Shown piece by piece: positions 26,981-37,900 of a DNA stretch of 64,000 nucleotides. This DNA is from Arthrobacter glacialis (GTDB lineage Bacteria; Actinomycetota; Actinomycetes; Actinomycetales; Micrococcaceae). Where the stretch lies: positions 186,001 through 250,000 of the forward strand of contig NZ_PPXC01000003.1 in the NCBI RefSeq assembly GCF_002909445.1, in the 5' to 3' direction. The position numbers were made by a program, and so were the translations under genes. Under the pieces are notes generated by a model. That model did not search any database. It worked only from the letters and a program-made list of their open reading frames with translations, and was not told the DNA's origin. The first letter of the stretch is position 1; the number at the start of each line of letters is the position of its first letter.

Positions 26981-27918
26981 GAGACACGCACCTTCGGGTT
27001 GAGCCAGCCGTTGAGCAGGTCCACCAGCAGGTTGACCACAATCACAACGACGACGGTGTACATAACGATGCCCATCACCACGGGCAGGTCACTCTGAGCT
27101 GTTGCGGTGACGGCGAGCGGGCCCATGCCTGGCAAGGCAAAGATCGATTCGAGAATGACCACACCGCCAAGCATGCCGATCAGTTGGAGGCTGAGCACTG
27201 TTAGCCCGGCCGGCGCGGCACTGCGCAGTACGTGCTTGAAGAGGATCTCGCGTTCGCCAATGCCGCGGCTTCGGAGCGTGCGGACGTAATCGCGTTCGAG
27301 CTGTTTGATGACGGCGCTGCGGATTTGCTGTGCACCGCCTGTCACACCATTGATCAACAACGCGATCACCGGAAGCGTCATGGACATCACCCATGCGTTG
27401 AGCGGAGCCCCTGGCGAAATGGTGCTGGTGGCGGGGAATAGCCCCGCCTGAATGGCCAATACCGTCACCAGGATAACGCCGATGACGAACCCGGGAATGG
27501 AGTCACCAATGATCGCACCGACTTGAACCACCCGGTCCACCCAGCCACGTTTGACGGCAGCAGCGACGCCAATGAGGGTGGCTATGACGGCAATCAGGAT
27601 CATGGCGGTGATCACCATGGTCATCGTGACCGGAATGCGGGTGGCAAGTGAGTTGGTGACCGGTTCTGAACTAAACCAGGAAGCACCAAGATCACCGCGC
27701 AGTGCGTGGGTCAGCCAACTAAAGTAGCGGACGAAGAGTGGCTGGTCTAGCCCAAGTTCAGCTTCCTTGACCAACAGCTGCTCCGGCGTTGCCTGGTCTC
27801 CGAGAATGTTGCGGGCAATGCTGCCGCTGGAAGCATAAAGTAGGACGAAGGTAAGGACCGAGACAGTGAGCAGGACTACAAGTCCGCTACCGAGGCGCTT
27901 GAGGATGAATGTGATCAT
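26977..27918 (-). CDS. Peptide/oligosaccharide ABC transporter permease (DppB type)
   Basis: 313 residues, ATG 27918 after GGAG. Typical DppB: first helix LGSGLVVLLTVSVLTFVLLY, LGLDQPLFVRYFSWL, LRGDLGASW, and the EAA-like loop RDYVRTLRSRGIGEREILFKHVLRSA. Six helices. Its GTGA end overlaps the fused permease-ATPase. The substrate is unlikely to be a peptide here: the neighbouring isomerase, dehydrogenase and LacI genes point to a sugar or glycoside. Confidence 0.93.
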   Translation of the reverse strand: MITFILKRLGSGLVVLLTVSVLTFVLLYASSGSIARNILGDQATPEQLLVKEAELGLDQPLFVRYFSWLTHALRGDLGASWFSSEPVTNSLATRIPVTMTMVITAMILIAVIATLIGVAAAVKRGWVDRVVQVGAIIGDSIPGFVIGVILVTVLAIQAGLFPATSTISPGAPLNAWVMSMTLPVIALLINGVTGGAQQIRSAVIKQLERDYVRTLRSRGIGEREILFKHVLRSAAPAGLTVLSLQLIGMLGGVVILESIFALPGMGPLAVTATAQSDLPVVMGIVMYTVVVVIVVNLLVDLLNGWLNPKVRVS

Positions 27919-27955
27919 TGCTGGCTCCGTTGAACTGGCATGTTTGGCTACCTCG

Positions 27956-27994
27956 TTCCGGCGCCTCTCCCCCTAACAGGGCGGGGCGCCGGAA
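27956..27994 (-). terminator. Intercistronic hairpin between binding-protein and permease genes
   Basis: TTCCGGCGCC (27956-27965) pairs with GGCGCCGGAA (27985-27994), 10 bp. Such hairpins after the binding-protein gene usually cut read-through or protect the 3' end, giving more binding protein than permease. Confidence 0.7.
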
Positions 27995-28016
27995 CTGGAA
28001 GGCTACTTGGCTGGGA

Positions 28017-29543
28017 TTACTTGGCCGGGGAGTAGTTGTAGATCGACGGGACTGCTTGCTGAACCTGGGGCTCAACATTGACCTTGTCGTTGTGGTAGTA
28101 CATCTGATTGATCCTGAACAGCGGGGCGAACCAAGCCTGGTCGACGACGTACTTGTTGACTTCCTGCGCGGCCTTTCCGGCCTCCGTCCCAGCTGTTTGG
28201 ACGGCATCGATCTTGGCCTGCAGCTCAGGGGTGGTGTTCTTGAACGGGTTGTACAGCGCCTTAGTGGAAACCATCTGGTTAATGGCAACCCACGGCTCAC
28301 CTTGGAACAACTGGAAGTAGAGGCTGGTGTACTTCTGTGAGGCGACATCGCTGGTGAAGGTATTCGCCAGGGCCGCACCAATGTTCAAAGTAATGCCAAC
28401 ATCAGCCAGCTGTTGCTTCAGTACCGCCAGAAGTGACTCGATGCCCGAGTACGTCGGCACATCCAGTGTCACTCCGGATTCGAATCCGGCTTCTTTCAGC
28501 AAAGCCTTGGCCTTAGCCGGGTCGTAAGGGTACTTGTTCTCAAGATCCTCAACCCATGCTCCACTTGCCTTGCCGAAGGGCTGCGAGGTGGGCGTACCCT
28601 GGCCCAAAAGCACCTGGTCAAGAATGGTCTTGCGGTCAAACGCGTAGTTGATGGCTTGGCGGACACGAACATCCTTCAAGGCCGGATTCTTGGTGCCATC
28701 GCGGTCCAGGAGCAGGAACCCCTGCCAGTCAACCTCGTTCGAGGCCAAGATCATTTTGGCACCCTCAGCCTGCTTTCCCGTCTTGGGGTCCAGGAGGGTG
28801 GCATCCACCTGCCCGGAGACCAGGGCGTTCGTACGGGCCGTCAGGTCGGCGAGGATCTTGAAAGTCAGTTTGGTGTACTTCTGCAGGTCCTTGTTCCAGT
28901 AGCCTTCGCGGGCATTGAAAACGGTCTGCGAATCCTTGACGGAAGATGCTTTGTCCATGACGTACGGACCGCTGCCAACGGGCTCCGTCTTGATGCCTTC
29001 AGTTTCCAGCGCCTTGGGGCTTCCCATCAGGCCGGCCGCCTGGCTGAGGTAGTACTCCAAAGACGGATCCGGGGAAGCGAGGTTGAGTTCGACGGTGTCA
29101 GCGTCAACGACCTTCACCTCCGAAACGGCCGTGAGCTGGGGCATCTGCGGGCCGTTGGCTTTCTTGAAGTGATCAAGATTGGCCTTGGCCGCCGCTGCGT
29201 CGAACTTGGCGCCGTCGCTGAACGTGACGTCCGTACGCAGGTCCACTGTCAGCACAGTGTTGGTGTCGTTATACTTCCACGCCGTAGCCAGCATGGGGCT
29301 CAGCTTGCCGTCAGGTTCACGCAGCAGCAAGGAGTCGTAGACGGCCTGATAGGGCTGAAGCAGGTGTCCCACGTGTGCCTGGGCAGGATCCCAGGAACGG
29401 ACATCATTAAGCGTGCCGAGGGTGAGTGCCGTGGCAGCTGCGTCGGCGCCGCCGCCGTTATTGCTGCCGCCGCCGCAGGCGGTCAGGGCAAGCGCAGAAG
29501 CAGTAAGAACTGCCACGACTGTGGATTTTGGACCAAACTTCAT
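28017..29543 (-). CDS. ABC transporter substrate-binding lipoprotein, family 5
   Basis: 508 residues from ATG 29543 with GGAG eight bases before; the longer frame to 29666 would run through the promoter. The signal peptide has lipobox LTAC, Cys23, then a Gly/Asn linker. SBP_bac_5 blocks: TLGTLNDVRSWDPAQAHVG, VTFSDGAKFDAAAAKANLDHFK, NLASPDPSLEYYLSQAAGLMGSPKALE, GSGPYVMD, NPALKDVRVRQAINYAFDRK. Family 5 proteins bind peptides, nickel or oligosaccharides. It is the first gene of the minus-strand importer operon and has two LacI-type palindromes upstream, which makes a carbohydrate ligand most likely. Confidence 0.92.
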   Translation of the reverse strand: MKFGPKSTVVAVLTASALALTACGGGSNNGGGADAAATALTLGTLNDVRSWDPAQAHVGHLLQPYQAVYDSLLLREPDGKLSPMLATAWKYNDTNTVLTVDLRTDVTFSDGAKFDAAAAKANLDHFKKANGPQMPQLTAVSEVKVVDADTVELNLASPDPSLEYYLSQAAGLMGSPKALETEGIKTEPVGSGPYVMDKASSVKDSQTVFNAREGYWNKDLQKYTKLTFKILADLTARTNALVSGQVDATLLDPKTGKQAEGAKMILASNEVDWQGFLLLDRDGTKNPALKDVRVRQAINYAFDRKTILDQVLLGQGTPTSQPFGKASGAWVEDLENKYPYDPAKAKALLKEAGFESGVTLDVPTYSGIESLLAVLKQQLADVGITLNIGAALANTFTSDVASQKYTSLYFQLFQGEPWVAINQMVSTKALYNPFKNTTPELQAKIDAVQTAGTEAGKAAQEVNKYVVDQAWFAPLFRINQMYYHNDKVNVEPQVQQAVPSIYNYSPAK

Positions 29544-29637
29544 TGTTGGCTCCTTGTTCATAAAGATCTTGTTCAAAAGGGTTGGGGGTCTGTCTAAACT
29601 CAATGTGTCTTGCGCCACATTTGATGTTGTAGGGAAC

Positions 29638-29676
29638 ACGCTACTGCCGATGCAACATTTTGGCAACCGATTGTCA
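29638..29676 (-). promoter_or_regulatory. Promoter of the family-5 importer operon with overlapping LacI-type operator
   Basis: Minus-strand TTGCCA (29666-29661), 17 bp, TAGCGT (29643-29638) form a good promoter. The palindrome TGGCAACCGATTGTCA (29661-29676) contains the -35 box. Predicted leader to the ATG is about 88 nt. Confidence 0.75.
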
Positions 29677-29747
29677 TGAAATGGCGAAAATTGTTACATG
29701 CACGAATCGAAAGTTCAGGATTCTAGGTATTTTTGGGCACCATATAA

Positions 29748-29763
29748 CGGCAATCGGTTGTTA
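29748..29763. promoter_or_regulatory. Second LacI-type palindrome upstream of the importer operon
   Basis: CGGCAATCGGTTGTTA, 12 of 16 positions matching the consensus of the other sites. It is centred 87 bp from the operator at 29661, about eight helical turns, which would suit repression by a DNA loop between two bound dimers. Confidence 0.5.
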
Positions 29764-29809
29764 TCCATGACAATTCCAGGTGCGTCAAATGCCGTCCTGG
29801 CGGTCATTG

Positions 29810-30817
29810 CTAGGAGACCTCTGCCAGCTTGTCCGGGTAGCTTTGGGCGTAGACGTTCTTGATGATGCGCAGAGTCTTGAGGGCTTCGGCGGGGTCGATC
29901 CAAAAAGGTCCGTCCTGGCCAAGCTGGGCATAGAAGTCGGCAATCAACAGCTGGTGTGAGACACCCCAGTAGTCGCGCCCGCCGGACGCGGCACGCCGCT
30001 CTTCAACCACTTCCACCCGGCCGTCGTCGTGGGTGATGGTCAGGTCCCCGCGCAGGTGCAGGGTGGCTTTCTCCGCGACTATGTCCACCGTGACGGGCGC
30101 ATTGACAGAGTTGGCAAGGGTTGCGTAAAAGACGCTGCGGACCCCGTTGCCGTGCGAGAGCACCAGTTCCGCGGTGTCTTCGACATCAATGGTCTCGCCC
30201 AGCGCATGCGTGGCTGCGTGGCCCGACACCGCCGTGACCCCTCCCATCATCCACTGGAGCAGGTCCAGGGTGTGGATGGCCTGGTTCATGAGCAGGCCCC
30301 CGCCACCACCGGACCAGCTCCCGCGCCATGGCCGGTTCTGGTAATAGGCGGCGTCCCGGAACCACATCACGGTTCCCGAACCACCCTGGAGGGCACCAAA
30401 TTCGCCGCTGGCGAGCCGCTCCGCCATGGCCTGCACCGCCTGGTTGTAGCGGTTTTGAAAGCAGATGCCGATCCGTGCCGTACTGGCGGCGGCAGCGGCA
30501 GCCAGCCGTTCGCCGTCGGCCAGGGTGCTGGCCAACGGCTTCTCGCTGATCACGTTGATGCCGCGCTCCAGCGCCGCGATGGCCGGGTCGGCGTGCTGGT
30601 TGTGGGGCGTGCAGACATGGACCACGTCGGGGCGCACCTGATCCAGCATGGCCGCCAGATCGCTATACCCCGGCACGCCATAGGTCGCTGCGGCAGTGGC
30701 CAAACGGCCCGGATCGGTGTCACACACCGCCACCAGCGCGACGCCGTCGATGGCGGAAATCGCCTCGAAGTGAACTGTGGCAACGTCTCCGGCTCCGATG
30801 ACGGCAATTCTGGGCAT
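29810..30817 (-). CDS. Gfo/Idh/MocA-family sugar oxidoreductase 2
   Basis: 335 residues from ATG 30817, five bases after AAAGGAG; the ATG 11 codons upstream is rejected. NAD-binding IAVIGAGDVATVHFEAI, then CTPHNQHADPAIAALERGINVISEKPLA with the E-K-P lysine, and WRGSWSGGGGGLLMNQAIHTLDLLQWMMGG with the active-site His. Same family as the protein at 22057-23223 but only distantly similar, so it is not a recent duplicate. It follows an isomerase/epimerase gene on the same strand and probably shares its promoter at the LacI-type divergent operator. Confidence 0.88.
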   Translation of the reverse strand: MPRIAVIGAGDVATVHFEAISAIDGVALVAVCDTDPGRLATAAATYGVPGYSDLAAMLDQVRPDVVHVCTPHNQHADPAIAALERGINVISEKPLASTLADGERLAAAAAASTARIGICFQNRYNQAVQAMAERLASGEFGALQGGSGTVMWFRDAAYYQNRPWRGSWSGGGGGLLMNQAIHTLDLLQWMMGGVTAVSGHAATHALGETIDVEDTAELVLSHGNGVRSVFYATLANSVNAPVTVDIVAEKATLHLRGDLTITHDDGRVEVVEERRAASGGRDYWGVSHQLLIADFYAQLGQDGPFWIDPAEALKTLRIIKNVYAQSYPDKLAEVS

Positions 30818-30883
30818 GGTGACTCCTTTGTCTGGTGGTGGGTGCGGCAAACTGATGGGGCGCAGCAGGGGATGGCGGGCCGT

Positions 30884-31732
30884 TTAGGCGAGCGTTACGC
30901 CGATCGCGTCCGTGGCGGTGCGGAAGGCCCGAGCTGCCTCGCCGAATGCTGCGGGGCCGGAGAATCCGCCCAATTCGTGCTGAGCTGCAAGGTGCGGTTC
31001 GAGCGAGGCAAATCCGCTGTAGCCGTCCTGGCTCAGGGCGGTCAGCGTCTCCACCAGCTGGCCGTCGCCACGGCCCGTGGGGACCACTTCGCCGCTGCCT
31101 GCGATGGCGTCCTTGACCTGAAGGTATTCCAGGTACGGGCGGAGCATGGCGTAGGCGTCCGTGTAGGGCTTGACGCCGACCTGGACAAAGTTGGCGTTGT
31201 CCCAGGCGGCGCGCAGCGCCGGGGAATTCACAGTCTGAAGGAGGTCCAGGACGCGCTCGGGAGTGTCACCGTAGATGTCCTTTTCGTTTTCGTGGATGAG
31301 CACCACGCCGGCCTTCTCGGCTTCGGCGGCCAGCAGCGTGAGGCGTTCCATGACGGCGTCGCGAATGTCCTCGGGGCTCTTGTCCTCGGCCCGGAAGAAG
31401 GAGAACATGCGGATGTAGCGGGTGTCCAGGGCCTTGGCAACGTCAATGATGCGGCGCAGGCGCTCCACCTCGTGGGCTGCCGGAAGGCTGGCATCGACCT
31501 TGCCGATGGGGCTGGCCACGGCGGAAACCTTCAGTCCCGACTCGTCCAGGATCGCTTTCAGTTCCGCCACTTGGGCCTCAGATAGTTCAACAACGTTGAC
31601 GCCCCAGGCGCTGCGCACCTCAATGTGCGATGCGCCCAAGGCGAGCATGACTGCCGCCTGAATCTTGGGATCGGGGTCAATTTCGTCGCCGAAGCCGGAA
31701 AGAGCCCAGGTGGGATTTGAGGTGCTGGTCAA
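30884..31732 (-). CDS. Sugar phosphate isomerase/epimerase-like TIM barrel 2
   Basis: 282 residues from TTG 31732, five bases after GGAGG; this gives MTSTSNPTWALSGFGDEIDPD. Barrel features: GASHIEVRSAWGVNV, TRYIRMFSFFRA, VVLIHENEKDIYGDTPERV with a metal-ligand Glu, and AAWDNANFVQVG. It belongs to the same broad family as the protein at 23284-24144. The gene is divergent from the second lacI gene with a shared operator between them, and is followed by oxidoreductase 2, mirroring the isomerase-oxidoreductase pair at the other end of the importer operon. Confidence 0.86.
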   Translation of the reverse strand: MTSTSNPTWALSGFGDEIDPDPKIQAAVMLALGASHIEVRSAWGVNVVELSEAQVAELKAILDESGLKVSAVASPIGKVDASLPAAHEVERLRRIIDVAKALDTRYIRMFSFFRAEDKSPEDIRDAVMERLTLLAAEAEKAGVVLIHENEKDIYGDTPERVLDLLQTVNSPALRAAWDNANFVQVGVKPYTDAYAMLRPYLEYLQVKDAIAGSGEVVPTGRGDGQLVETLTALSQDGYSGFASLEPHLAAQHELGGFSGPAAFGEAARAFRTATDAIGVTLA

Positions 31733-31870
31733 GGGTGCCTCCAGGTTGGGTGGGTGTGTCACTTGTTGCCGTGCGGTGTGCGCCGCACCATCCGGGCTGA
31801 CCTGCGGCAGATGCCGCATTCTCCTTGATGGTGCCGGTGACTCATTTCACACGCCGCCCTTATGCTGTGA

Positions 31871-31932
31871 AGTTTAGCGCCGATACAACTCAATGACAAC
31901 CGATTGCCATTTCTGGCCATTATCCGTATTCT
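31871..31932. promoter_or_regulatory. Back-to-back promoters sharing one LacI-type operator
   Basis: TGACAACCGATTGCCA (31894-31909) supplies both -35 boxes. To the right: TTGCCA (31904-31909), 17 bp, TATTCT (31927-31932), towards lacI copy 2. To the left (minus strand): TTGTCA (31899-31894), 17 bp, TAAACT (31876-31871), towards the isomerase gene. One bound repressor would close both. Confidence 0.8.
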
Positions 31933-32015
31933 TGCGATTAGGACAGTGCTGTCCATCACATTTTGACCGTTGGTGCAACGCAGCGCCACGACCCTCCCCC
32001 ACAAGGACGTGCCCC

Positions 32016-33059
32016 ATGAGTGCTCCCCCCAGCACTACCCCGGATGCCAGCTCAGGAGCCCTGCCCCGGAAGCCTGCAACGATTCACGATGTCGCAGCGC
32101 TTTCCGGAGTCGCAGCCTCAACCGTCTCGCGGGCCTTGTCCACCCCTGCCCGGGTCAACTTCCGCACCCGCGCCCGCATCGAGGCAGCCGCCGCGCAGCT
32201 GAACTACGTTCCCAATGCCCAAGCCAAGGCGCTGAGCTCGGGCCGAACCAAGGCCGTTGCCGTGCTGGTTGCCGACATCACCAACCCGTTCTACTTTGAC
32301 ATCATCCGCGGCACCCAACTCCAGCTCAAGGCCGCCGGCTACACCCAGTTGCTGGTGGACACGGAAGAGTCCGACGAGGTTGAGGTGAATACGATTGAGC
32401 AGCTGCAGAACACGGCTGACGGCGTCATCCTGACAGCATCCCGGCTCTCCGACGATGCCCTGGCGCAGGTTGCCGCAAAGATGCCGCTGGTCACCATCAA
32501 CCGGAGCGTCCCCGGCGTTCCATCAGTTGTTCTAGACACGCCCACGGCAACCAACCAGGCACTTGACCACCTGATCTCCCTGGGCCATTCGCACATCGCC
32601 TATCTGGGGGGTCCGGAAACCTCAAGTTCCAATATTCGCCGCTGGGAGGCGCTGACCGCGGCCGCGAAGGTACGCAGCGTGGATGTTGTCCGGCTGGGCC
32701 CCTTCGCCCCGCGGACCTACGCCGGTGCTGCCGCGGCGGACGCCTTGGTCCACTCCGGTGCCACCGCTGGCATAGCCTTCAACGACCTGCTGGCCATCGG
32801 CATGCTCCAACGGCTCCAGGCCCGTGGTGTCAAGGTGCCCGAGGACATCAGCATTGTTGGGTGCGATGACATCTTCGGCGCCGACTTCTGCAGCCCACCG
32901 CTGACCACCGTCACTGCTCCGGTGGAACAGGCCGGACGGGTGGCGGTCACCATGCTTCTGAGCCAGATTGAGCCGGGCCGGGGGCTGCTCCCGCGCAGCC
33001 TGTCCGTCCTGCCAACCCACCTCACCATCCGGGGGTCCACAGGCCCTGTCCGGACCTAG
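32016..33059 (+). CDS. LacI-family transcriptional regulator, second copy
   Basis: 347 residues from ATG 32016 with AAGGA before it. Helix-turn-helix ATIHDVAALSGVAASTVSRALSTPARV, hinge KALSSGRTKAVAVLVAD, effector domain to DDIFGADFCSPPLTTVTAP. Clearly a paralogue of the protein at 20895-21947: both have STVSRAL in the recognition helix, ALxxGRT in the hinge and the DITNPxxFDxIRG block. It is transcribed from the divergent LacI-type operator, so it probably represses itself and the isomerase-oxidoreductase pair, and perhaps the importer operon. A hairpin of repeat family A follows 18 bp after its stop. Confidence 0.92.
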   Translation: MSAPPSTTPDASSGALPRKPATIHDVAALSGVAASTVSRALSTPARVNFRTRARIEAAAAQLNYVPNAQAKALSSGRTKAVAVLVADITNPFYFDIIRGTQLQLKAAGYTQLLVDTEESDEVEVNTIEQLQNTADGVILTASRLSDDALAQVAAKMPLVTINRSVPGVPSVVLDTPTATNQALDHLISLGHSHIAYLGGPETSSSNIRRWEALTAAAKVRSVDVVRLGPFAPRTYAGAAAADALVHSGATAGIAFNDLLAIGMLQRLQARGVKVPEDISIVGCDDIFGADFCSPPLTTVTAPVEQAGRVAVTMLLSQIEPGRGLLPRSLSVLPTHLTIRGSTGPVRT

Positions 33060-33077
33060 CCTCCCACCCCTGCCGTG

Positions 33078-33144
33078 CCTGCCGAACGGGCAGTAGTTGT
33101 TGATGTTTTACCAAAACATCAACAACTACTGCCCGTTCGGCAGG
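33078..33144. repeat. Long hairpin repeat, family A, copy 2
   Basis: Here the perfect pairing extends to 32 bp (33078-33109 with 33113-33144). The shared 24-bp core is at 33084-33107 and 33115-33138, around the 7-base loop TTACCAA. It fills the 101-bp gap between the convergent lacI copy 2 and guaB1, 18 and 16 bp from their stops, so it is placed like a bidirectional terminator. Confidence 0.95.
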
Positions 33145-33160
33145 CAAAGAGGCAGCGTGG

Positions 33161-34816
<1,656 letters not shown>

Positions 34817-34853
34817 CTAAATTGCTTACTAGACTTACTGCGGAACGGGTTTG

Positions 34854-34882
34854 TTGGACCCCAACCAACTTTCGAATAGGCT
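34854..34882 (+). promoter_or_regulatory. kgd promoter
   Basis: TTGGAC (34854-34859), 17 bp, TAGGCT (34877-34882). A start near 34889 gives a leader of about 95 nt before the GTG. In the 323-bp gap from 34661 to 34983, shared with guaB1, no other structure stands out. Confidence 0.7.
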
Positions 34883-34983
34883 ACGCAAGTTTGCGCCGTC
34901 AGCATCCGCCAGATTCGGGTGCCGTCTCCATGCGCAAGGTTGCACAGCGGGCAACAAGATCTCATGGAAGAGGCGTAATACAC

Positions 34984-37900
34984 GTGCCAGAGCAATCCAT
35001 CCACCGTCTACCCGAAGAATTTGGCGGCAACGAGTGGCTCGTCGATGAACTGTATGAGCGCTACAAGGGCGACAAAAGTTCCGTAGATGCCAAATGGTGG
35101 CCACTCTTTGAGGGTTTCGCTGCCGATGACGCAGCGGGCAACGGACGCCACACGGCTAGTCACGCCACGCCCATCACGGCCCAGATCCCGGTAGTTCAAG
35201 CCGCAACACCAGTTGCCAGTACGACGCCGGCACCCGCCGCCGCTGTTCGGGCACCTGCCGCTGAGGTTCCTGCCGAGACGGCCCAGCCGGTCGCTGCTGC
35301 TCCTGCCGCGGCGAAGGCACCGGCAGCCCCGCGGCCGCCGGCACCCGCCAAGGATGCGGCCCGCACCGGCACCACCCCCATCCCGGCCCAGCTGCCCAAG
35401 TCTGCCAAGAACAATGCCGTTCCTGAAGAGGCTGTCCAGACTGTGCTGCGCGGCCCGGCCAAGGCCATCGCCGTGAACATGATCAGCAGCCTGGAAGTCC
35501 CTACGGCCACCAGCGTCCGGGCCATCCCGGCCAAGCTGCTCATTGACAACCGTGTTGTCATCAACTCCAACCTTGCCCGTGCACGCGGCGGCAAGGTCTC
35601 CTTTACGCACCTGATCGGCTACGCCGTCATCAAGGCGCTGGGGCAGTTCCCCTCCATGAACGTGTACTACGACGAGATCGACGGCAAGCCCGTTGCCGTC
35701 CAGCCGCCGCACGTGAACTTCGGCATTGCCATTGACATGCCCAAGCCTGATGGCACGCGCCTGCTCATGGTGCCGAACATCAAGCGCGCCGAAACACTGA
35801 ATTTCGCCGAGTTCTGGCGCACCTACGAGGACCTGATCAAGCGCGCCCGCGCCGGCAAGCTCACGGCGGATGACCACTCCGGGACCACCGTTTCACTGAC
35901 CAACCCCGGCGGCATCGGCACGGTTCACTCTGTTCCGCGCCTGTCCAAGGGCCAGGCCGCCATCATTGGTGTTGGCGCACTTGACTACCCGGCCGAATAC
36001 CAGGGCGCCAGCCCCAAGATCATCGCCCACAACGCAGTCTCCAAGATCCTGACGCTGACCTCCACCTATGACCACCGCGTCATCCAGGGTGCTGGCTCGG
36101 GCGAATTCTTGAAGAAGGTTCACCAGCTGTTGCTTGGTGCGGAAAACTTCTACGATGACATCTTTGAGTCCCTGCGCATCCCGTACGAGCCCGTGCGGTG
36201 GAGCCTTGACCTGCAGGTTGACCCGGCAGATGAGATCAACAAGGTTGCCCGCATCCAGCAGATGATCCACTCCTACCGAGTGCGCGGCCACCTGATGGCT
36301 GACACCGATCCGCTGGAGTATGTCCAGCGCAAGCACCCCGACCTGGACGTGCTCACCTACGGCCTGACATTGTGGGATCTTGACCGCGAGTGGCCCACGG
36401 GCGGCTTCGGCGGCAAAGCGAAACTGCTGCTGCGCGACATCCTGGGCGTACTGCGTGACGCGTACTGCCGCACCACGGGTGTGGAGTACATGCACATTCA
36501 GGAACCCGAGCAGCGTGAATGGTTCCAGAATGAGCTGGAGCACCCCTACTCCAAGCCGAGCCGCGAAGAGCAGCTGCGCATTGTCTCCAAGCTCAACTCT
36601 GCCGAAGCGTTTGAGACGTTCCTGCAGACCAAGTTTGTTGGCCAGAAGCGTTTCTCCCTGGAGGGCGGCGAATCCTTGATTCCGCTGCTGGACTCCATCA
36701 TCTCCGACGCAGCCGACGACGGCCTGGACGAGGTTGCCATTGGCATGGCGCACCGTGGCCGCCTGAACGTGCTCACCAACATTGCTGGCAAGACCTACGC
36801 ACAGGTGTTCCGCGAATTTGAGGGCACCCAGGACGTTCGCAGCGTGCAGGGCTCCGGCGATGTGAAGTACCACTTGGGTACTGAGGGCACTTTCACTTCC
36901 GACGCCGGCAACGAGACCAAGGTCTACCTCGCCGCAAACCCGTCCCACCTAGAAGCCGTTGACGGCGTCCTTGAGGGCATTGTCCGCGCCAAGCAGGACC
37001 GCCTGGACCAGGGCGAGAACTTCCCCGTGCTGCCCATCATGGTTCACGGTGACGCCGCCTTTGCCGGCCAGGGTGTTGTTGCAGAGACCCTGAACCTTTC
37101 CCAGCTGCGCGGCTACCGCACAGGTGGAACCATTCACATCGTTGTCAACAACCAGGTTGGCTTCACCACGGCGCCGTCGTCCTCGCGTTCCTCGGTGTAC
37201 TCCACCGACGTGGCCAAGATGATCCAGGCCCCCGTGTTCCATGTGAACGGTGACGACCCCGAAGCTGTGGTGCGCACGGCCCAGCTGGCTTACCAGTTCC
37301 AGCAGCGCTTCCGCAAGGACGTTGTCATCGACATGGTCTGCTACCGCCGTCGCGGTCACAACGAGGGTGATGACCCCTCGATGACCCAGCCGCTGATGTA
37401 CAACCTGATCGAGGCCAAGCGTTCAGTGCGCCGCCTGTACACCGAGGCCTTGATTGGTCGCGGCGACATCACCGAAGAGGAAGCCACGCAGCTGCTGCGT
37501 GACTACCAGGAACGCCTGGAACGCGTGTTTGCTGAAACGCACGCAGCCCAGACCTCCCCCATCCCGATCGTCACCAAGGATGCTGCGGCGGTTTCCGATC
37601 TGGAACGCCCCATTGCGCAGCAAAGCGATTCCGGCGTGAACGATCCCCAGGTGACGGCCATCAGCGCCGAAATGCTGGCCAAGATCGGCTCCGTCCACAT
37701 GGCGATCCCGGAAGGCTTTGAGGTTCACCAGAAGCTCAAGCCCTTGCTGGAAAAGCGTGAGGCCATGTCCCGCGAGGGCAACATTGACTGGGGCTTTGGC
37801 GAACTGAGCGCCTTTGGCTCCTTGCTGCTTGAAGGCGTCCCGGTCCGCATGGCCGGCCAGGACTCACGCCGCGGCACCTTCGTGCAGCGCCACGCAGTAT

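Noticed and set aside
30029-31585. Long plus-strand open frame (518 codons) over the isomerase/oxidoreductase genes
   Set aside because: It is antisense to two well-supported genes, shows no domain and is rich in Gly/His/Arg, as expected from the complement of high-GC3 codons.
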